64,000 nt of DNA from Chthonobacter albigriseus (lineage in GTDB: Bacteria; Pseudomonadota; Alphaproteobacteria; Rhizobiales; Pleomorphomonadaceae). This document shows positions 1 through 10,933 of the stretch, in pieces. Numbering within the stretch: the first letter of the stretch is position 1; each line of letters opens with the position of its first letter. The notes beneath the pieces are model-generated. The model was not told the origin of the DNA. It did not search any database and was given only the letters and a program-made list of their open reading frames with translations. Location of the stretch: contig NZ_JACDIT010000009.1 of assembly GCF_013839445.1 (NCBI RefSeq), positions 62,001-126,000 of the forward strand. Direction: 5' to 3'. Made by a program: the position numbers and the translations under genes.

Positions 1-815
1 CGCACCGCGTCCTCCAGCGCCGCCGCCAGCGCCGACAGGCTCCACGCCTCCGCCGGCCCGCTGCGCCCGTGCCCCGGAAGATCCACCGCCAGCACCGGAC
101 AGTCGAACGCCGCGCCCGTCACGAAGCTTCGCCAACCGTCGAGACTCGCCCCGAAGCCGTGCACCAGCACGATCGGCACGCCCTCGCCCCGCTGCAGCCA
201 TTCCCGGTGCAAGCCGCCGCCGGCCGAAGCCGCCGCAGGTCTCGCCGGAGCCGGAACCGCCGGCGCGGAACTCTGGATCGCGGCCGGCCTGGCCAGCGCC
301 TCGGCCCGGACGAGCACGTCGCGGGCCTGGATGCGGCCTCGCGGCCCGCTGCCCGGAACGCTGGCAAGCTCCAGGCCATGCTCGCGGGCCAGCCGGCGGG
401 CGAGCGGCGTGGCGGCAGGACCGTTGCCGGCGCCAGCCGTGACAGAGGCCGCCGGAGCGGGGGAACGCTCCGGCGGCAGGACCGGCGCGCCCTGGGAGGG
501 AGCGGGCGCCGGCCGCGTATCTGCAGGAACGGCGGCGGCGGCGGCGGTCGCCTCCACCGGCGGCGCGTAAGCCTCGCCCTCGGCGAAGATCCACGCCACG
601 CGGCTGCCGACCGGGATGTCCGTCCCCTCGCTTGCTGCGATGTCGCGGATCGTGCCGGCCGACGGGCTATCCACCTCCATCGCCGCCTTGTCCGTCTCGA
701 TCTCGAAGAGCACCTGGCCCTTGGTCACCGTCTCGCCGTCGGCCACGTACCAGCGGGAGATCTTCCCCGTGGCCATGTCCATGTCGACGCGCGGCAGGAT
801 CACCTCCACCGGCAT
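1..815 (-). CDS. acoC: AcoC-type E2: lipoyl domain, E3-binding domain and alpha/beta hydrolase (3' end outside window)
   Basis: Dihydrolipoamide acetyltransferase component of an acetoin/2-oxoacid dehydrogenase complex. It would carry the acetyl group released from acetoin on a lipoyl arm to CoA. Residues 1-75 form a lipoyl domain with the lipoylated lysine in ETDKAAMEV (K43). An Ala/Pro linker follows, then a peripheral-subunit-binding domain at about 134-170 ([20 protein letters not shown]), another linker, and the start of an alpha/beta hydrolase fold ([22 protein letters not shown]). The frame runs off the window before the nucleophile serine, so catalytic residues cannot be checked. This domain order is that of AcoC of acetoin dehydrogenase rather than of PDH E2, which ends in a CAT-like acyltransferase fold. 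It starts three bases after the E1-beta stop, so the three genes form one operon. Confidence 0.85.
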   Translation of the reverse strand, partial: MPVEVILPRVDMDMATGKISRWYVADGETVTKGQVLFEIETDKAAMEVDSPSAGTIRDIAASEGTDIPVGSRVAWIFAEGEAYAPPVEATAAAAAVPADTRPAPAPSQGAPVLPPERSPAPAASVTAGAGNGPAATPLARRLAREHGLELASVPGSGPRGRIQARDVLVRAEALARPAAIQSSAPAVPAPARPAAASAGGGLHREWLQRGEGVPIVLVHGFGASLDGWRSFVTGAAFDCPVLAVDLPGHGRSGPAEAWSLSALAAALEDAV

Positions 816-818
816 GGC

Positions 819-1817
819 TCAGGTCCTCCCGCCGGCGAGCGCCCGCGCCGCTTCAACGATGTCGGGCACCTGCGGCACCGCCGCCTTCTCCAGCTCTGGA
901 TTGTAGGGGATTGGGCATTCCGCCCCGCCCAGCCGCACGATCGGCGCGTCGAGGTAGCCGAACGCCTCGCTCTCCGCGATCAGTGCCGAGATCTCCGCGC
1001 CGATGCCCAGCGTCTTCACGCCCTCGTAGACGCTCATCAGCCGCGTCGTCTTCTTCACGCTCTCGATGATGGTCCGGCTGTCGATCGGCCGCAGCGAGCG
1101 CAGGTCGATCACCTCCAGCTCGATGCCTTCCTGAGCCAGCGTCTCCGCCGCCTCCAGCGCCCGGTGCACCATGATCGCGGATGCCACCACCGTCACGTGG
1201 CGGCCCTGGCGCACGGTCGCGGCCTCCCCGATCGGGATGGTGTAGTGCCCCTGCGGCACCGGGCCCTTCATCTTGTAGAGAAGCTTGTGCTCGAACACGA
1301 GCACCGGGTCCGGGTCCTCCAGCGCCGCCAGCAGCAGCCCCTTGGCGTCGTGCGGTGTGGAAGGTTCCACCACCTTCAGCCCCGGCACGTGGGCGAACCA
1401 CGCCTCCAGGCTCTGGCTGTGCTGCGCCGCCGCGCCCGTGCCCGATCCGCATGGCATCCGGAACACCAGCGGCACGGAAACCTCGCCGCCCAGCATGTAG
1501 CGCATCTTGGCGGCCTGGTTGACGATCTGCTCCATCGCCAGGGTGGCGAAGTCGGAGAACTGGAACTCGTAGACCGGCCGCATCCCGGTCACCGCGGCGC
1601 CCACCGCGACGCCCGCCCCGCCCAGTTCGGAGATCGGCGTGTCGCGCACGCGCTCCGCCCCGAACCGGTGGACGAGATCGCCCGTTACCTGGAAGGCGCC
1701 GCCATAGACGCCGATGTCCTCACCCATCAGGAACACGCGCGGATCGGCCTCCATGGCGATCGCCAGCGCTTCATAGATGGCCTGTGCAAAGGAAAGTTCG
1801 CGGACCGGAGCGTCCAT
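819..1817 (-). CDS. acoB: Acetoin/2-oxoacid dehydrogenase E1 beta subunit
   Basis: Beta chain of the thiamine-diphosphate-dependent E1 component; with the alpha chain it cleaves acetoin (or decarboxylates a 2-oxoacid) and acetylates the E2 lipoyl group. The 332-residue length is normal for the family. Typical motifs are visible: [20 protein letters not shown] at the N-terminus, [25 protein letters not shown], and the C-terminal part with [12 protein letters not shown]. The frame stays open far upstream, but the family begins at MDAPVREL, and this ATG lies 11 nt after the E1-alpha stop. Substrate assignment to acetoin rests on the fused lipoyl/hydrolase E2 next door; a pyruvate or branched-chain complex is the alternative. 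Confidence 0.88.
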   Translation of the reverse strand: MDAPVRELSFAQAIYEALAIAMEADPRVFLMGEDIGVYGGAFQVTGDLVHRFGAERVRDTPISELGGAGVAVGAAVTGMRPVYEFQFSDFATLAMEQIVNQAAKMRYMLGGEVSVPLVFRMPCGSGTGAAAQHSQSLEAWFAHVPGLKVVEPSTPHDAKGLLLAALEDPDPVLVFEHKLLYKMKGPVPQGHYTIPIGEAATVRQGRHVTVVASAIMVHRALEAAETLAQEGIELEVIDLRSLRPIDSRTIIESVKKTTRLMSVYEGVKTLGIGAEISALIAESEAFGYLDAPIVRLGGAECPIPYNPELEKAAVPQVPDIVEAARALAGGRT

Positions 1818-1828
1818 CGTTGTGGGCC

Positions 1829-2854
<1,026 letters not shown>

Positions 2855-3051
2855 GGGGGTCTCCGGTCTCATCGGGGATCGCAGGCGTTCGCGCCGCAGC
2901 CAGCCCTGCCGGACCGCCGATCACCCCGCGCACTGCGCGGCATTGCAACCGGATCCACCGCCGTTCCGCGGCAGCCTCTGCCCGACATGCCTCACCCTCC
3001 CCTCGGCCGAAACCTCGCGTTTCGCGGGCCCGGTCCGTCCTTGTTGGAGCG

Positions 3052-3079
3052 AGTGTACAATTGTCTCGTATCAAGTCAA
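3052..3079 (-). promoter_or_regulatory. Candidate sigma-70 promoter for acoABC
   Basis: On the minus strand TTGACT (3079-3074) and TACACT (3057-3052) are separated by 16 bases, about 190 bases upstream of acoA. The spacer and -10 contain the palindrome ACAATTGT (3057-3064), a plausible repressor site. The sequence is AT-rich relative to its surroundings. Inference from position and consensus only. Confidence 0.45.
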
Positions 3080-3162
3080 TATGTTCATTGAAGGAAGCCG
3101 AGCACTCAGGCTCGGGCAGCCGGCCTTAGGCAGAGGGCAGTAGGCACTCGCCCCCCGACGCC

Positions 3163-3252
3163 GTCATGGTCCGCGCAGGCGGACCACCCACGACTTTGTG
3201 GGTGCCACTCGGCCTCATGTCCCGCGTGTGGTGCGCCCTCCCGGAAAAAAGC
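3163..3252 (+). repeat. REPIN-like element, 3'-truncated copy
   Basis: Left arm (GTCATGGTCCGCGCAGGCGG and on) plus the spacer of the dispersed element, ending where the right arm should begin. The spacer is nearly identical to that of the complete copy directly downstream at 3275-3393, so the pair looks like a partial tandem duplication. Confidence 0.8.
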
Positions 3253-3274
3253 AGCCGTACCCCACCAATACGCC

Positions 3275-3393
3275 GTCATGGTCCGCGCAGGCGGACCACC
3301 CACGACTTTGTGGGTGCCGTTCGGCCTCATGTCCCGCGTGTGGTGCGCCGTCCCGGAAAAAGGCGTGGGTGGTCCGCCTTCGCGGACCATGAC
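3275..3393 (+). repeat. REPIN-like nested inverted repeat, complete copy
   Basis: Two roughly 30-base arms in inverted orientation surround a spacer of about 60 bases. The left arm begins GTCATGGTCCGCGCAGGCGG and the right arm ends CGCGGACCATGAC; they differ at one central base. Each arm also contains its own hairpin, GGTCCGC-GCAG-GCGGACC. The spacer shares blocks (ACTTTGTGG..., GCGCCGTCC) with the copy at 14081-14195. It lies between the acoABC promoter region and the end of the ABC ATPase gene. Confidence 0.85.
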
Positions 3394-3410
3394 GGGGAGG
3401 GCAAGGCCCA

Positions 3411-3550
3411 ATGCCTACTGCCCACTCCCTACTCCCTACTGCCGACTGCCGACTGCCGAAGCCCGACGGCCTACTCCCCACTGCCCATTGCCCCCTGCCG
3501 AAGCCCGACGGCCTACTCCCTACTCCCCACTGCCGACTCCCCACTCTGCC
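3411..3550 (+). repeat. Degenerate low-complexity tandem repeat
   Basis: Built from short variants of CTACTGCC, CCCACTGCC and CCGACTGCC. A longer block starting CTGCCGAAGCCCGACGGCCT occurs twice with a 42-base period (from 3453 and 3495). It directly follows the REPIN-like copy and ends at the stop of the ABC ATPase gene. A related CGGCAGT-type tract lies at 18460-18600. No gene is seen between 3080 and 3551. Confidence 0.7.
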
Positions 3551-3551
3551 C

Positions 3552-4553
<1,002 letters not shown>

Positions 4554-4596
4554 TGGCTCCCCCTGGATGTGCTGCGCGTCCCGTGACGTTCCGTCG

Positions 4597-5649
4597 TCAG
4601 AGCTTCACCACGGCGCCCGTCCGCACGCTCTCGTCGGCGGCGAGCACCACCTTCAGGCTCGTCACCGCGTCGCGCATGTGCCGGGTCAGGTCCACGTCCT
4701 CACGGATGGCCTTCAGCATGTAGGCCTGCTCGCGGTCGCAGAGCTCCTGGTGGCCGGGTTCGTCGGCCATCGAGAGCATCGTGTCCGGCTGCGCAAACCG
4801 CGTGCCGGCCTGCGCGGCCGAGTGGATCCGGATCCGCGCCGTTTTGGTGTGGGTGTCGATGTCGTCAGACTTGGCGCTCTCGTCCATCACGATGGAGACC
4901 GACCCGCGCGGCGTCATCACGTCCTTCACGAAGAACGCCGTTTCCGAGATCATCGGCCCCCACGCCGCCTCGTACCAGCCCACCGATCCGTCGGCGAACA
5001 GCACCTGCAGGTGGCCGTAGTTGTACATGTCCGGCCCGATCTCGTCGGAGAGCCGCACCCCCATGCCGCGCACCTCCACCGGGGCGGCGTCGGTGATCTG
5101 GCACATCACGTCCACGTAGTGCACGCCGCAGTCGACGATCGGGCTCGTCGTCTCCATCAGGCGGCGGTGCACCTCCCAGGTCGCGCCCACGCTCTGCTGG
5201 TTGAGGTTCATCCGCATCACGAAGGGCCCGCCGAGTGCGCGCGCCTCGGCGATGAACCGCGTCCAGGAGGGATGGTGCCGGAGGATGTAGCCGACCACGA
5301 GCTTGCGCTTCAGCCGCGTCGCTGCCTCCACCACCCGCTCCGCGTCGGCCACCGTCATCGCCAGCGGCTTCTCCACGAACACGTGAGCGCCCGCTTCCAT
5401 CGCCGCGATCGCGTAGTCCACGTGCGTGTCGGTGTAGGTCGCCACGCACACGAGCTCCGGCTTCGTCGCGGCCAGCGCGTCCTCGAAGGTCTCGAAGAAT
5501 GGATAGGCCTCCATCCCCTCCGGCAGCGCCGGCTTCGACCGGTTGGCGAGCCCCACGATCTCGAAGCCCGGGTTCGCGTGGTAGGCCTTGGCATGGCTGA
5601 GGCCCATGTTGCCGAGGCCGACGACGAGGGTGCGGATGGGCGCGGTCAT
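4597..5649 (-). CDS. Gfo/Idh/MocA-family oxidoreductase in amino-sugar ABC operon
   Basis: NAD(P)-dependent dehydrogenase of the Gfo/Idh/MocA family, 350 residues. The N-terminal Rossmann fold has [15 protein letters not shown], and the EKP motif is in [10 protein letters not shown]; the C-terminal alpha/beta domain contains [10 protein letters not shown], whose Asp and His match the usual substrate-site pattern. It overlaps the upstream permease by 4 bases (ATGA), so it is translationally coupled to the transporter. This suggests the imported sugar or a derivative is oxidised or epimerised. The substrate cannot be read from sequence. Confidence 0.88.
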   Translation of the reverse strand: MTAPIRTLVVGLGNMGLSHAKAYHANPGFEIVGLANRSKPALPEGMEAYPFFETFEDALAATKPELVCVATYTDTHVDYAIAAMEAGAHVFVEKPLAMTVADAERVVEAATRLKRKLVVGYILRHHPSWTRFIAEARALGGPFVMRMNLNQQSVGATWEVHRRLMETTSPIVDCGVHYVDVMCQITDAAPVEVRGMGVRLSDEIGPDMYNYGHLQVLFADGSVGWYEAAWGPMISETAFFVKDVMTPRGSVSIVMDESAKSDDIDTHTKTARIRIHSAAQAGTRFAQPDTMLSMADEPGHQELCDREQAYMLKAIREDVDLTRHMRDAVTSLKVVLAADESVRTGAVVKL

Positions 5650-6485
5650 TTCACGGCTCCGGATGTGATGCCCCGGATGAGGCTCTTGGAGAAGATCAGG
5701 TAGAGCACCAGCACCGGCACGATGGCGAGCGACAGCGCCGCCAGGACGGCGTTCCAGTTGGTGACGAACTGGCCGATGAACACCTGCGCGCCGAGCGTCA
5801 CCGTCTTGGTGCTCTCCGCCGGTGCCAGGATCAGCGGGAACCAGAGGTCGTTCCAGATCGGGATCATCGTGAACACGGCCACGGTGGCCATCGCCGGCCG
5901 CACCAGCGGCAGCACCAGGCGGAAGAAGATCCGGTATTCCGAAAGCCCGTCGATCCGCCCGGCGTTCTTCAGGTCGTCCGAAACGGTCCGCATGAACTCC
6001 GACAGGATGAACACGGCGAGCGGCAGTCCCTGCGCCGTGTAGACCAGGATCAGCGCCAGGTGCGTATTGACGAGGTTCGCCCCCACCATGAACTTCAGGA
6101 TGCCGATGGTGCCGAGCCGGATCGGGATCATGATCCCGAGCGCGAGGTAGAGCCCCGTCAGCGTGTTCATCCGGAACCGGTATTCGCTGAGCGCGAAGGC
6201 CGCCATCGCCCCGAACAGGAGCACGCCCGCCAGCGACCCGCAGGTCACGATCAGGCTGTTTATGAAGTACCCCGTGAAGTCGCCCTGCCCGAGCACGGTC
6301 GTGTAGCCGATCGGATCGTAGGTCTCCGGCCCCGGCAGCGTCAGCGGCGAGGCGAAGATCGCCTTCCGCGACTTGAACGAGTTCATCACGATCAGGATCA
6401 CCGGGAACAGCGCGATGATCGTGTAGGTGATCAGGATCCCGTGCGCTGCGATCGTGCGGGGAAGCGAGGTGCGGGCGCGGCTCAT
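5646..6485 (-). CDS. Sugar ABC transporter permease, MalG type
   Basis: Inner-membrane subunit of a carbohydrate ABC importer, 279 residues. About six hydrophobic helices are visible, the first at residues 14-36 (ILITYTIIALFPVILIVM). The cytoplasmic EAA-like loop interacting with the ATPase is at about 175-200 (DDLKNAGRIDGLSEYRIFFR). It follows the MalF-type permease by 22 bases and overlaps the next gene by 4. Family assignment is firm; specificity is not visible. Confidence 0.92.
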   Translation of the reverse strand: MSRARTSLPRTIAAHGILITYTIIALFPVILIVMNSFKSRKAIFASPLTLPGPETYDPIGYTTVLGQGDFTGYFINSLIVTCGSLAGVLLFGAMAAFALSEYRFRMNTLTGLYLALGIMIPIRLGTIGILKFMVGANLVNTHLALILVYTAQGLPLAVFILSEFMRTVSDDLKNAGRIDGLSEYRIFFRLVLPLVRPAMATVAVFTMIPIWNDLWFPLILAPAESTKTVTLGAQVFIGQFVTNWNAVLAALSLAIVPVLVLYLIFSKSLIRGITSGAVK

Positions 6486-6507
6486 GGTGTGCTGACCTCC
6501 CTTCCCG

Positions 6508-7443
6508 TCAGAACTGGTAGCGGGTGATCTTGCGCTGGATCACGAACAGGTAGAGCGCCACGCCCGCCAGGATGATCAGGAACATGATCGCCGCGATCGC
6601 AGCGCCCATGTTCGGATCGCCCAGCTGCAGCTGGAAGCCGAAGAAGGTGCGGTAGAGCAGCGTTCCGAGGATGTCCGTGGAGAAGTTCGGGCCGGCCAGC
6701 GCCCCTTGCGCCACGTAAATCAGGTCGAAGGCGTTGAAGTTGCCCACGAAGGTCAGGATCGAGATGATCCCGATCGTCGGCCAGAGAAGCGGCAGCTTGA
6801 TCTTGAAGAACTGCGCCGTCCCGGTCACCCCGTCTATCTCGGCCGCCTCGATGATCTCGTCGGGGATGGAGAGCAGCGCCGCGTAGATCAGCATCATCGG
6901 GATGCCGATGTACTGCCACACCGAGATCAGCGCCAGCGTCGTCAGCGCGGTTTCCGGCTTGCCGAGGTAGGGGGCGAACAGGAACTTCAGCCCCACCGCG
7001 TCGAGCAGGCTCGGCGCCACGCCCCACAGCGGCGACAGGATCAGCTTCCACCCGAAGCCCACGATCACGAACGACAGCATCGTCGGCACGAAGATCGCCG
7101 TCCGGTAGAACGTCCGCCCCGGAAGCCGCGGGATCGACAGGATGGCCGCGAGCGCGATCCCGATCGGGTTCTGCACCACCATGTGGATCAGGAAGAAGTA
7201 GAAGTTGTTCCAGAGCGCGTTCCAGAACTGCGGCGCCCACCGGTCGTCCAGGAACAGCGTCTTGAAGTTCTCCAGCCCGGCGAAATACGCCTGGTTCTCC
7301 GCCACCCGATAGAAGCTCGACCGGAGCGTCTCGAACAGCGGCACGATCATGATCAGCGAATAGACGATCACCGCCGGCGCCAGGAACACGGCGATATGCC
7401 AGCGAACCGGCCGGCGCGGCGCATCAAGCTCGACACTGGACAT
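6508..7443 (-). CDS. Sugar ABC transporter permease, MalF type
   Basis: Partner permease of the importer, 311 residues with about six membrane helices; the first is at residues 16-38 (HIAVFLAPAVIVYSLIMIVP). The EAA-type loop is in the second half (IPDEIIEAAEIDGVTGTAQF). It lies between the binding-protein gene (80-base gap) and the MalG-type gene, the usual order for the CUT1 family. Confidence 0.92.
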   Translation of the reverse strand: MSSVELDAPRRPVRWHIAVFLAPAVIVYSLIMIVPLFETLRSSFYRVAENQAYFAGLENFKTLFLDDRWAPQFWNALWNNFYFFLIHMVVQNPIGIALAAILSIPRLPGRTFYRTAIFVPTMLSFVIVGFGWKLILSPLWGVAPSLLDAVGLKFLFAPYLGKPETALTTLALISVWQYIGIPMMLIYAALLSIPDEIIEAAEIDGVTGTAQFFKIKLPLLWPTIGIISILTFVGNFNAFDLIYVAQGALAGPNFSTDILGTLLYRTFFGFQLQLGDPNMGAAIAAIMFLIILAGVALYLFVIQRKITRYQF

Positions 7444-7523
7444 GGCGCGTCTTCCGGGAAGAGGGGTTCGGCCGTTCGCAAGGGAGGGCGCGAGACCGGA
7501 CCGGCCCCGCGCCCCTCGTCACG

Positions 7524-8780
7524 TCACTTGCCCGGCTTGTACCAGGCGTCGAGGCCCTTCTGCAGCCGCTCGGAGGCGGCTTCCGCCGTTTCCGCGCCGG
7601 TGATCACGTTGGCGCTCGCCACCCAGGTCTCGTTCTCCAGGTTCGGCGTCCCGCGCGACAGGATCTGGTAGGTCGAGCGGATCGTCGACTGGCACTTGCC
7701 GCGCCAGGACACGAACTCCTGCGCCAGCGGGTCCTTGAGCTCGACCGGCTGGTTCGACAGCGAGAAGAAGCCCGGCAGCGCGTTGGCGTAGAGCGAGGCG
7801 AACTCCGGCGAGGCCACCCAGGCCAGGAACGTCTTCGCCGCTTCCGGATGCGCCGTCTTGGCGTTCATGCCGATCGCGAGGTCCACGTGGTCGGAGATGT
7901 AGCAGGTGTCCCCCGCAGCCTTCACCGGCGGCGGGAAGGCGCCCATCTTGAACTGGGCCTGCGTGTTGAAGCCAGAGATCTCCCACGAACCCGCCGGATA
8001 GACCGCCGCGCGGCCGAGCGTGAACATGTTCTGGCTATCCGGATAGGTCTGCGCCTGGAAGCCGTCGCCGAGGTAGTCCTTCCAGCGGGCGAGCGTCTTG
8101 TAGGGCTCAACCCAGGCGGCGTCGGTCAGCTTCTGCTCGCCCTTGATCAGCGCGTTGCGGCCTTCCTCGCCCTTCCAGTAGTTCGGCCCGATGTTCTGGT
8201 AGCCCATCGTGGCGGCTTCCCACTGGTCGTTGGTGCCCATCGCCATCGGGATGTAGGTGCCGTCCGCCTTGATCTTGTCGAGCGCGGCGAAGAACTCGTC
8301 CTCCGTCGTCGGCACCGCGATGCCGAGCTTGTCGAACGCGTCCTTGTTGTAGATGAAGCCGTGCAGCACCGAGGCGACCGGCACGCAGAACGTCGTCGCG
8401 CCGTCGTCCGTCGACCAGCCCGACTTGGCCACCGGCCCGAAGTTGTCCATCCCCGCGACGTCGTTCACCGACGAGAGATACCCCTTCTCGAACAGCTGCA
8501 GCGAGGCGTCGAACGGCCGGCAGGTGATGATGTCGCCCGCCGAGCCCGCCTCCAGCTTGGAGTTCAGCGCCGCGTTGTATTCGGTCGGCGCCATCGGCGC
8601 GAAGTTCAGCTTGATCTCCGGGTGCTTGGCCTCGAAGGCCGGGATGATCGTCTGCTGCCAGATGGCAAGGTCGTCGTTGCGCCAGCTCTCGATCGTGAGC
8701 GTGACGGTTTCCGCGGACGCCTGGCCGACGGTCAGCGCCGTGGCGGCCATGAGGCCGAGGGAGAGAGTGATCCCCTTCAT
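7524..8780 (-). CDS. Periplasmic sugar-binding protein of ABC importer
   Basis: Solute-binding protein (family 1 carbohydrate SBP), 418 residues. The start at 8780 gives a Sec signal peptide of about 23 residues ending ASA before ETVTLTIESW; GGGAG lies 11 bases upstream. An in-frame start at 8831 would put 17 charged residues in front of the signal and is unlikely. The mature protein has conserved SBP segments (TFCVPVASVLHGFIYNKDAF, FTLGRAAVYPAGSWEISGF). Neighbours murQ, nagA and a GntR regulator suggest an amino sugar or peptidoglycan fragment as ligand; this is inference. Confidence 0.9.
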   Translation of the reverse strand: MKGITLSLGLMAATALTVGQASAETVTLTIESWRNDDLAIWQQTIIPAFEAKHPEIKLNFAPMAPTEYNAALNSKLEAGSAGDIITCRPFDASLQLFEKGYLSSVNDVAGMDNFGPVAKSGWSTDDGATTFCVPVASVLHGFIYNKDAFDKLGIAVPTTEDEFFAALDKIKADGTYIPMAMGTNDQWEAATMGYQNIGPNYWKGEEGRNALIKGEQKLTDAAWVEPYKTLARWKDYLGDGFQAQTYPDSQNMFTLGRAAVYPAGSWEISGFNTQAQFKMGAFPPPVKAAGDTCYISDHVDLAIGMNAKTAHPEAAKTFLAWVASPEFASLYANALPGFFSLSNQPVELKDPLAQEFVSWRGKCQSTIRSTYQILSRGTPNLENETWVASANVITGAETAEAASERLQKGLDAWYKPGK

Positions 8781-8858
8781 CGTTGTCTTTGCTCCCTGTT
8801 GTCGCCGCGGCGTTGCGCGGCGGTTCTTCAATCCCTGCCCCCGGGTCGTCCGGACCGG

Positions 8859-9821
8859 TCAGGGCTGGTCCTGAAGCGAGGCGAACGCGGCCCGAAGGTC
8901 GCCCCCGCTCGCCTCGATCAACTGTCGCGCCTTCGCTGCGGTCGCGCCGCGCGCCACCAGCACCGCCGGCTTCACGTCGCCGCCTGTTGCAGTGATCGCC
9001 GCCCGCGCCGCCGCCTCGTCGACGCCGGCCGCCCGCGCCACGATCCGCGCCGCCCGGTCCACGAGCTTGGCGTTCTCCGCCCGCACGTTAACCATCATCC
9101 CGTCATAGACGTGGTTGAGCTTCATCGCCGCCAGCGTGGAAAGCATGTTGAGCGCGCACTTCTGCGCCGTGCCGGCGTTCATCCGGGTCGAGCCGGCCAC
9201 GATCTCCGGCCCGGCCAGGATCGACACGGGCAGGTCCGCCGCGTCAAGGAGCGGCGCCCGCGCATTGCAGGCGATCCCGATCACCGTCGCGCCGGCCGCG
9301 CGCGCCGCTTCCGCCGCCGCCACCGTGTAGGGCGTCGAGCCGCTCGCCGACACCGCGATCACCGCGTCTCCGGCCCGCAGCCCCAACGCTTCGATTTCCT
9401 TGCGCGCCCCGTCCCGGTCGTCCTCCGACGCCGCATCGAGGTGCGTCAGCGACGCCGCCCCGCCCGCAAGCAGCACCGGCAGCCGGTCGGTCGTCAGCCC
9501 GTAGGTGCCCGGCAGCTCCAGCGCATCCAGCAGCGCGATCAGCCCCGACGAGCCCGCGCCGACATAGACGATCCGCCCGCCGCCACCCCAGGCCTGCGCC
9601 AGCGCGCCGGCCGCCGCCGACAGCGCCGGGATGGCTGCCCGCACCGCTTCGATCGCCCGCCCCTGCCCGTCTGCGATCGCCGAAAGCACGTCCGCGTCGG
9701 CCCATGTCTCCACGGCCCGGTAGCGCTCGTTCGTCTCTTCGGTGACCAGCTTCGGCTGCAAGGCGCGGATCCTTTTGCCCGGATTCGGGTGCCCGCGGGA
9801 TCCCAATTCCGCGAACGCCAT
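8859..9821 (-). CDS. murQ: N-acetylmuramic acid 6-phosphate etherase
   Basis: SIS-domain lyase converting MurNAc-6-phosphate to GlcNAc-6-phosphate plus D-lactate, in the cytoplasm. 320 residues. Family motifs include TEETNERYRAVETW near the N-terminus, IVYVGAGSSGLIALLDALEL, HLDAASEDDRDGA (catalytic region), AVSASGSTPYTVAA and GSTRMNAGTAQKCALNML. It is the first gene of the minus operon, upstream of the binding protein (78-base gap). The product is the substrate of NagA encoded divergently, linking the two operons into one pathway. Confidence 0.93.
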   Translation of the reverse strand: MAFAELGSRGHPNPGKRIRALQPKLVTEETNERYRAVETWADADVLSAIADGQGRAIEAVRAAIPALSAAAGALAQAWGGGGRIVYVGAGSSGLIALLDALELPGTYGLTTDRLPVLLAGGAASLTHLDAASEDDRDGARKEIEALGLRAGDAVIAVSASGSTPYTVAAAEAARAAGATVIGIACNARAPLLDAADLPVSILAGPEIVAGSTRMNAGTAQKCALNMLSTLAAMKLNHVYDGMMVNVRAENAKLVDRAARIVARAAGVDEAAARAAITATGGDVKPAVLVARGATAAKARQLIEASGGDLRAAFASLQDQP

Positions 9822-9824
9822 GGG

Positions 9825-9844
9825 ATACTACCAAAATGATACCA
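9825..9844. promoter_or_regulatory. Candidate GntR (NagR-like) operator pair next to murQ start
   Basis: On the minus strand two copies of TGGTA(G/T)(T/C)AT occur: 9833-9825 and 9844-9836, 11 bases apart, immediately before the murQ start codon. A third copy sits at 9980-9988 in the same divergent spacer. HutC/UTRA regulators often bind TGGT-containing boxes, and such a regulator is encoded 1 kb away. Inference. Confidence 0.4.
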
Positions 9845-9979
9845 CTTGTCCATACGCCGCACGAAAATCGGGTCGACTTAACGAATTCCGACGAACTTTA
9901 ACCAATCTGATCCGTTCTGGGACGTTTGCGGCACCCGTTATGGGCTCGCCAGACGCGCTCTTCCAAATTGGATTTGTTT

Positions 9980-9988
9980 TGGTATTAT
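9980..9988 (+). promoter_or_regulatory. Third TGGTATTAT box in the divergent spacer
   Basis: Plus-strand TGGTATTAT preceded by TTT. The extended match GATAATACCAAAA (minus strand) aligns with GATACTACCAAAA at 9824-9836, differing at one base. It lies about 65 bases before the kinase start. Candidate binding site of the GntR protein. Confidence 0.4.
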
Positions 9989-10051
9989 CGCGCGGCAAGC
10001 CGGACCGGCGCCTCGGGCGCGAGCTGAAACCGGCGCTTCGGGGGTTGCGCG

Positions 10052-10933
10052 TTGGCGGACAGGGCACACACCCTTCATCTCGGCATAGACGGCGGCGGCA
10101 CCGGCTGCCGCGCCCGGCTGACCGACGCCGACGGCCGCGTGCTCGGCGAGGCGACGGGCGGTCCGGCCAACGTCAACACCGACTTTGCCGGGGCGATCTC
10201 CTCCATCCTCGACGTCGCCGCCGCCGCCTTCGCCGCCGCCGATCTACGGCCCGGTGAGATGGCCCGCGCCCGCGCCGGCTTCGGCCTCGCCGGCGCCAAC
10301 GCCGCGCGTGCCGCCGAGCGCCTGCCCGCCCATCCCTTTCCGTTCGCCTCGGTCGCCGTCGCATCCGACGCCGAGACCGCCTGCCTCGGCGCCCATCGCG
10401 GCGAGGATGGCGGCATCCTCATCCTCGGCACCGGCAGCCAGGGCGTCGCCCGCGTCGACGGCCGCGTGCGAACGGTCGGCGGCTGGGGCTTCCTCGTTTC
10501 CGACACTGCCTCCGGCGCCACCCTCGGCCGCGCAGCGGTCCGCCGCGCCCTCCTCGGCCACGAGGCGATCGAGCCGCCCTCGCCCTTTACCGAGGCGGTG
10601 ATGGCCCGCTTCGACGCCAACCCGTCCGCCATGCTCGCCTGGGCGCTCACCGCCATCCCACGCGATTACGCCGTCTTCGCCCCGCTCGTCTTCGAGGCCG
10701 CATCCTCCGGCGATCCCGTCGCCGCCGAGATCGTCCGCGAAGCCGCCGCCGACGCCGGCCGCCTGCTCGACCGCCTCGTCGCCCACGGCGCCACGCGCAT
10801 CGCCCTGATGGGCGGCCTCTCCGGCCCCTACCGCCCCTGGCTCGACAGCCGCTTCGACCCCGTGCTCGTCGCTCCGCGCGGCGATGCCCTCGACGGCGCG
10901 CTCGCCCTCTCCGGCCTCGGAGGTCCGGCATGA
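10052..10933 (+). CDS. BadF/BadG-type amino-sugar kinase (GlcNAc/MurNAc kinase candidate)
   Basis: ASKHA-fold ATPase of the BadF/BadG/BcrA/BcrD family, 293 residues. The phosphate-1 motif is LGIDGGGTGCRARL; an adenosine-type motif is in GILILGTGSQG, and a later glycine motif in ALMGGLSGPYRPWL. The start is a TTG at 10052 with GGGGG about seven bases upstream; no ATG occurs before the conserved motif. Known members phosphorylate GlcNAc, and Clostridium acetobutylicum MurK of this family phosphorylates both MurNAc and GlcNAc. With murQ in the divergent operon, a MurK-like role fits. It overlaps the GntR gene by 4 bases. Confidence 0.82.
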   Translation: MADRAHTLHLGIDGGGTGCRARLTDADGRVLGEATGGPANVNTDFAGAISSILDVAAAAFAAADLRPGEMARARAGFGLAGANAARAAERLPAHPFPFASVAVASDAETACLGAHRGEDGGILILGTGSQGVARVDGRVRTVGGWGFLVSDTASGATLGRAAVRRALLGHEAIEPPSPFTEAVMARFDANPSAMLAWALTAIPRDYAVFAPLVFEAASSGDPVAAEIVREAAADAGRLLDRLVAHGATRIALMGGLSGPYRPWLDSRFDPVLVAPRGDALDGALALSGLGGPA

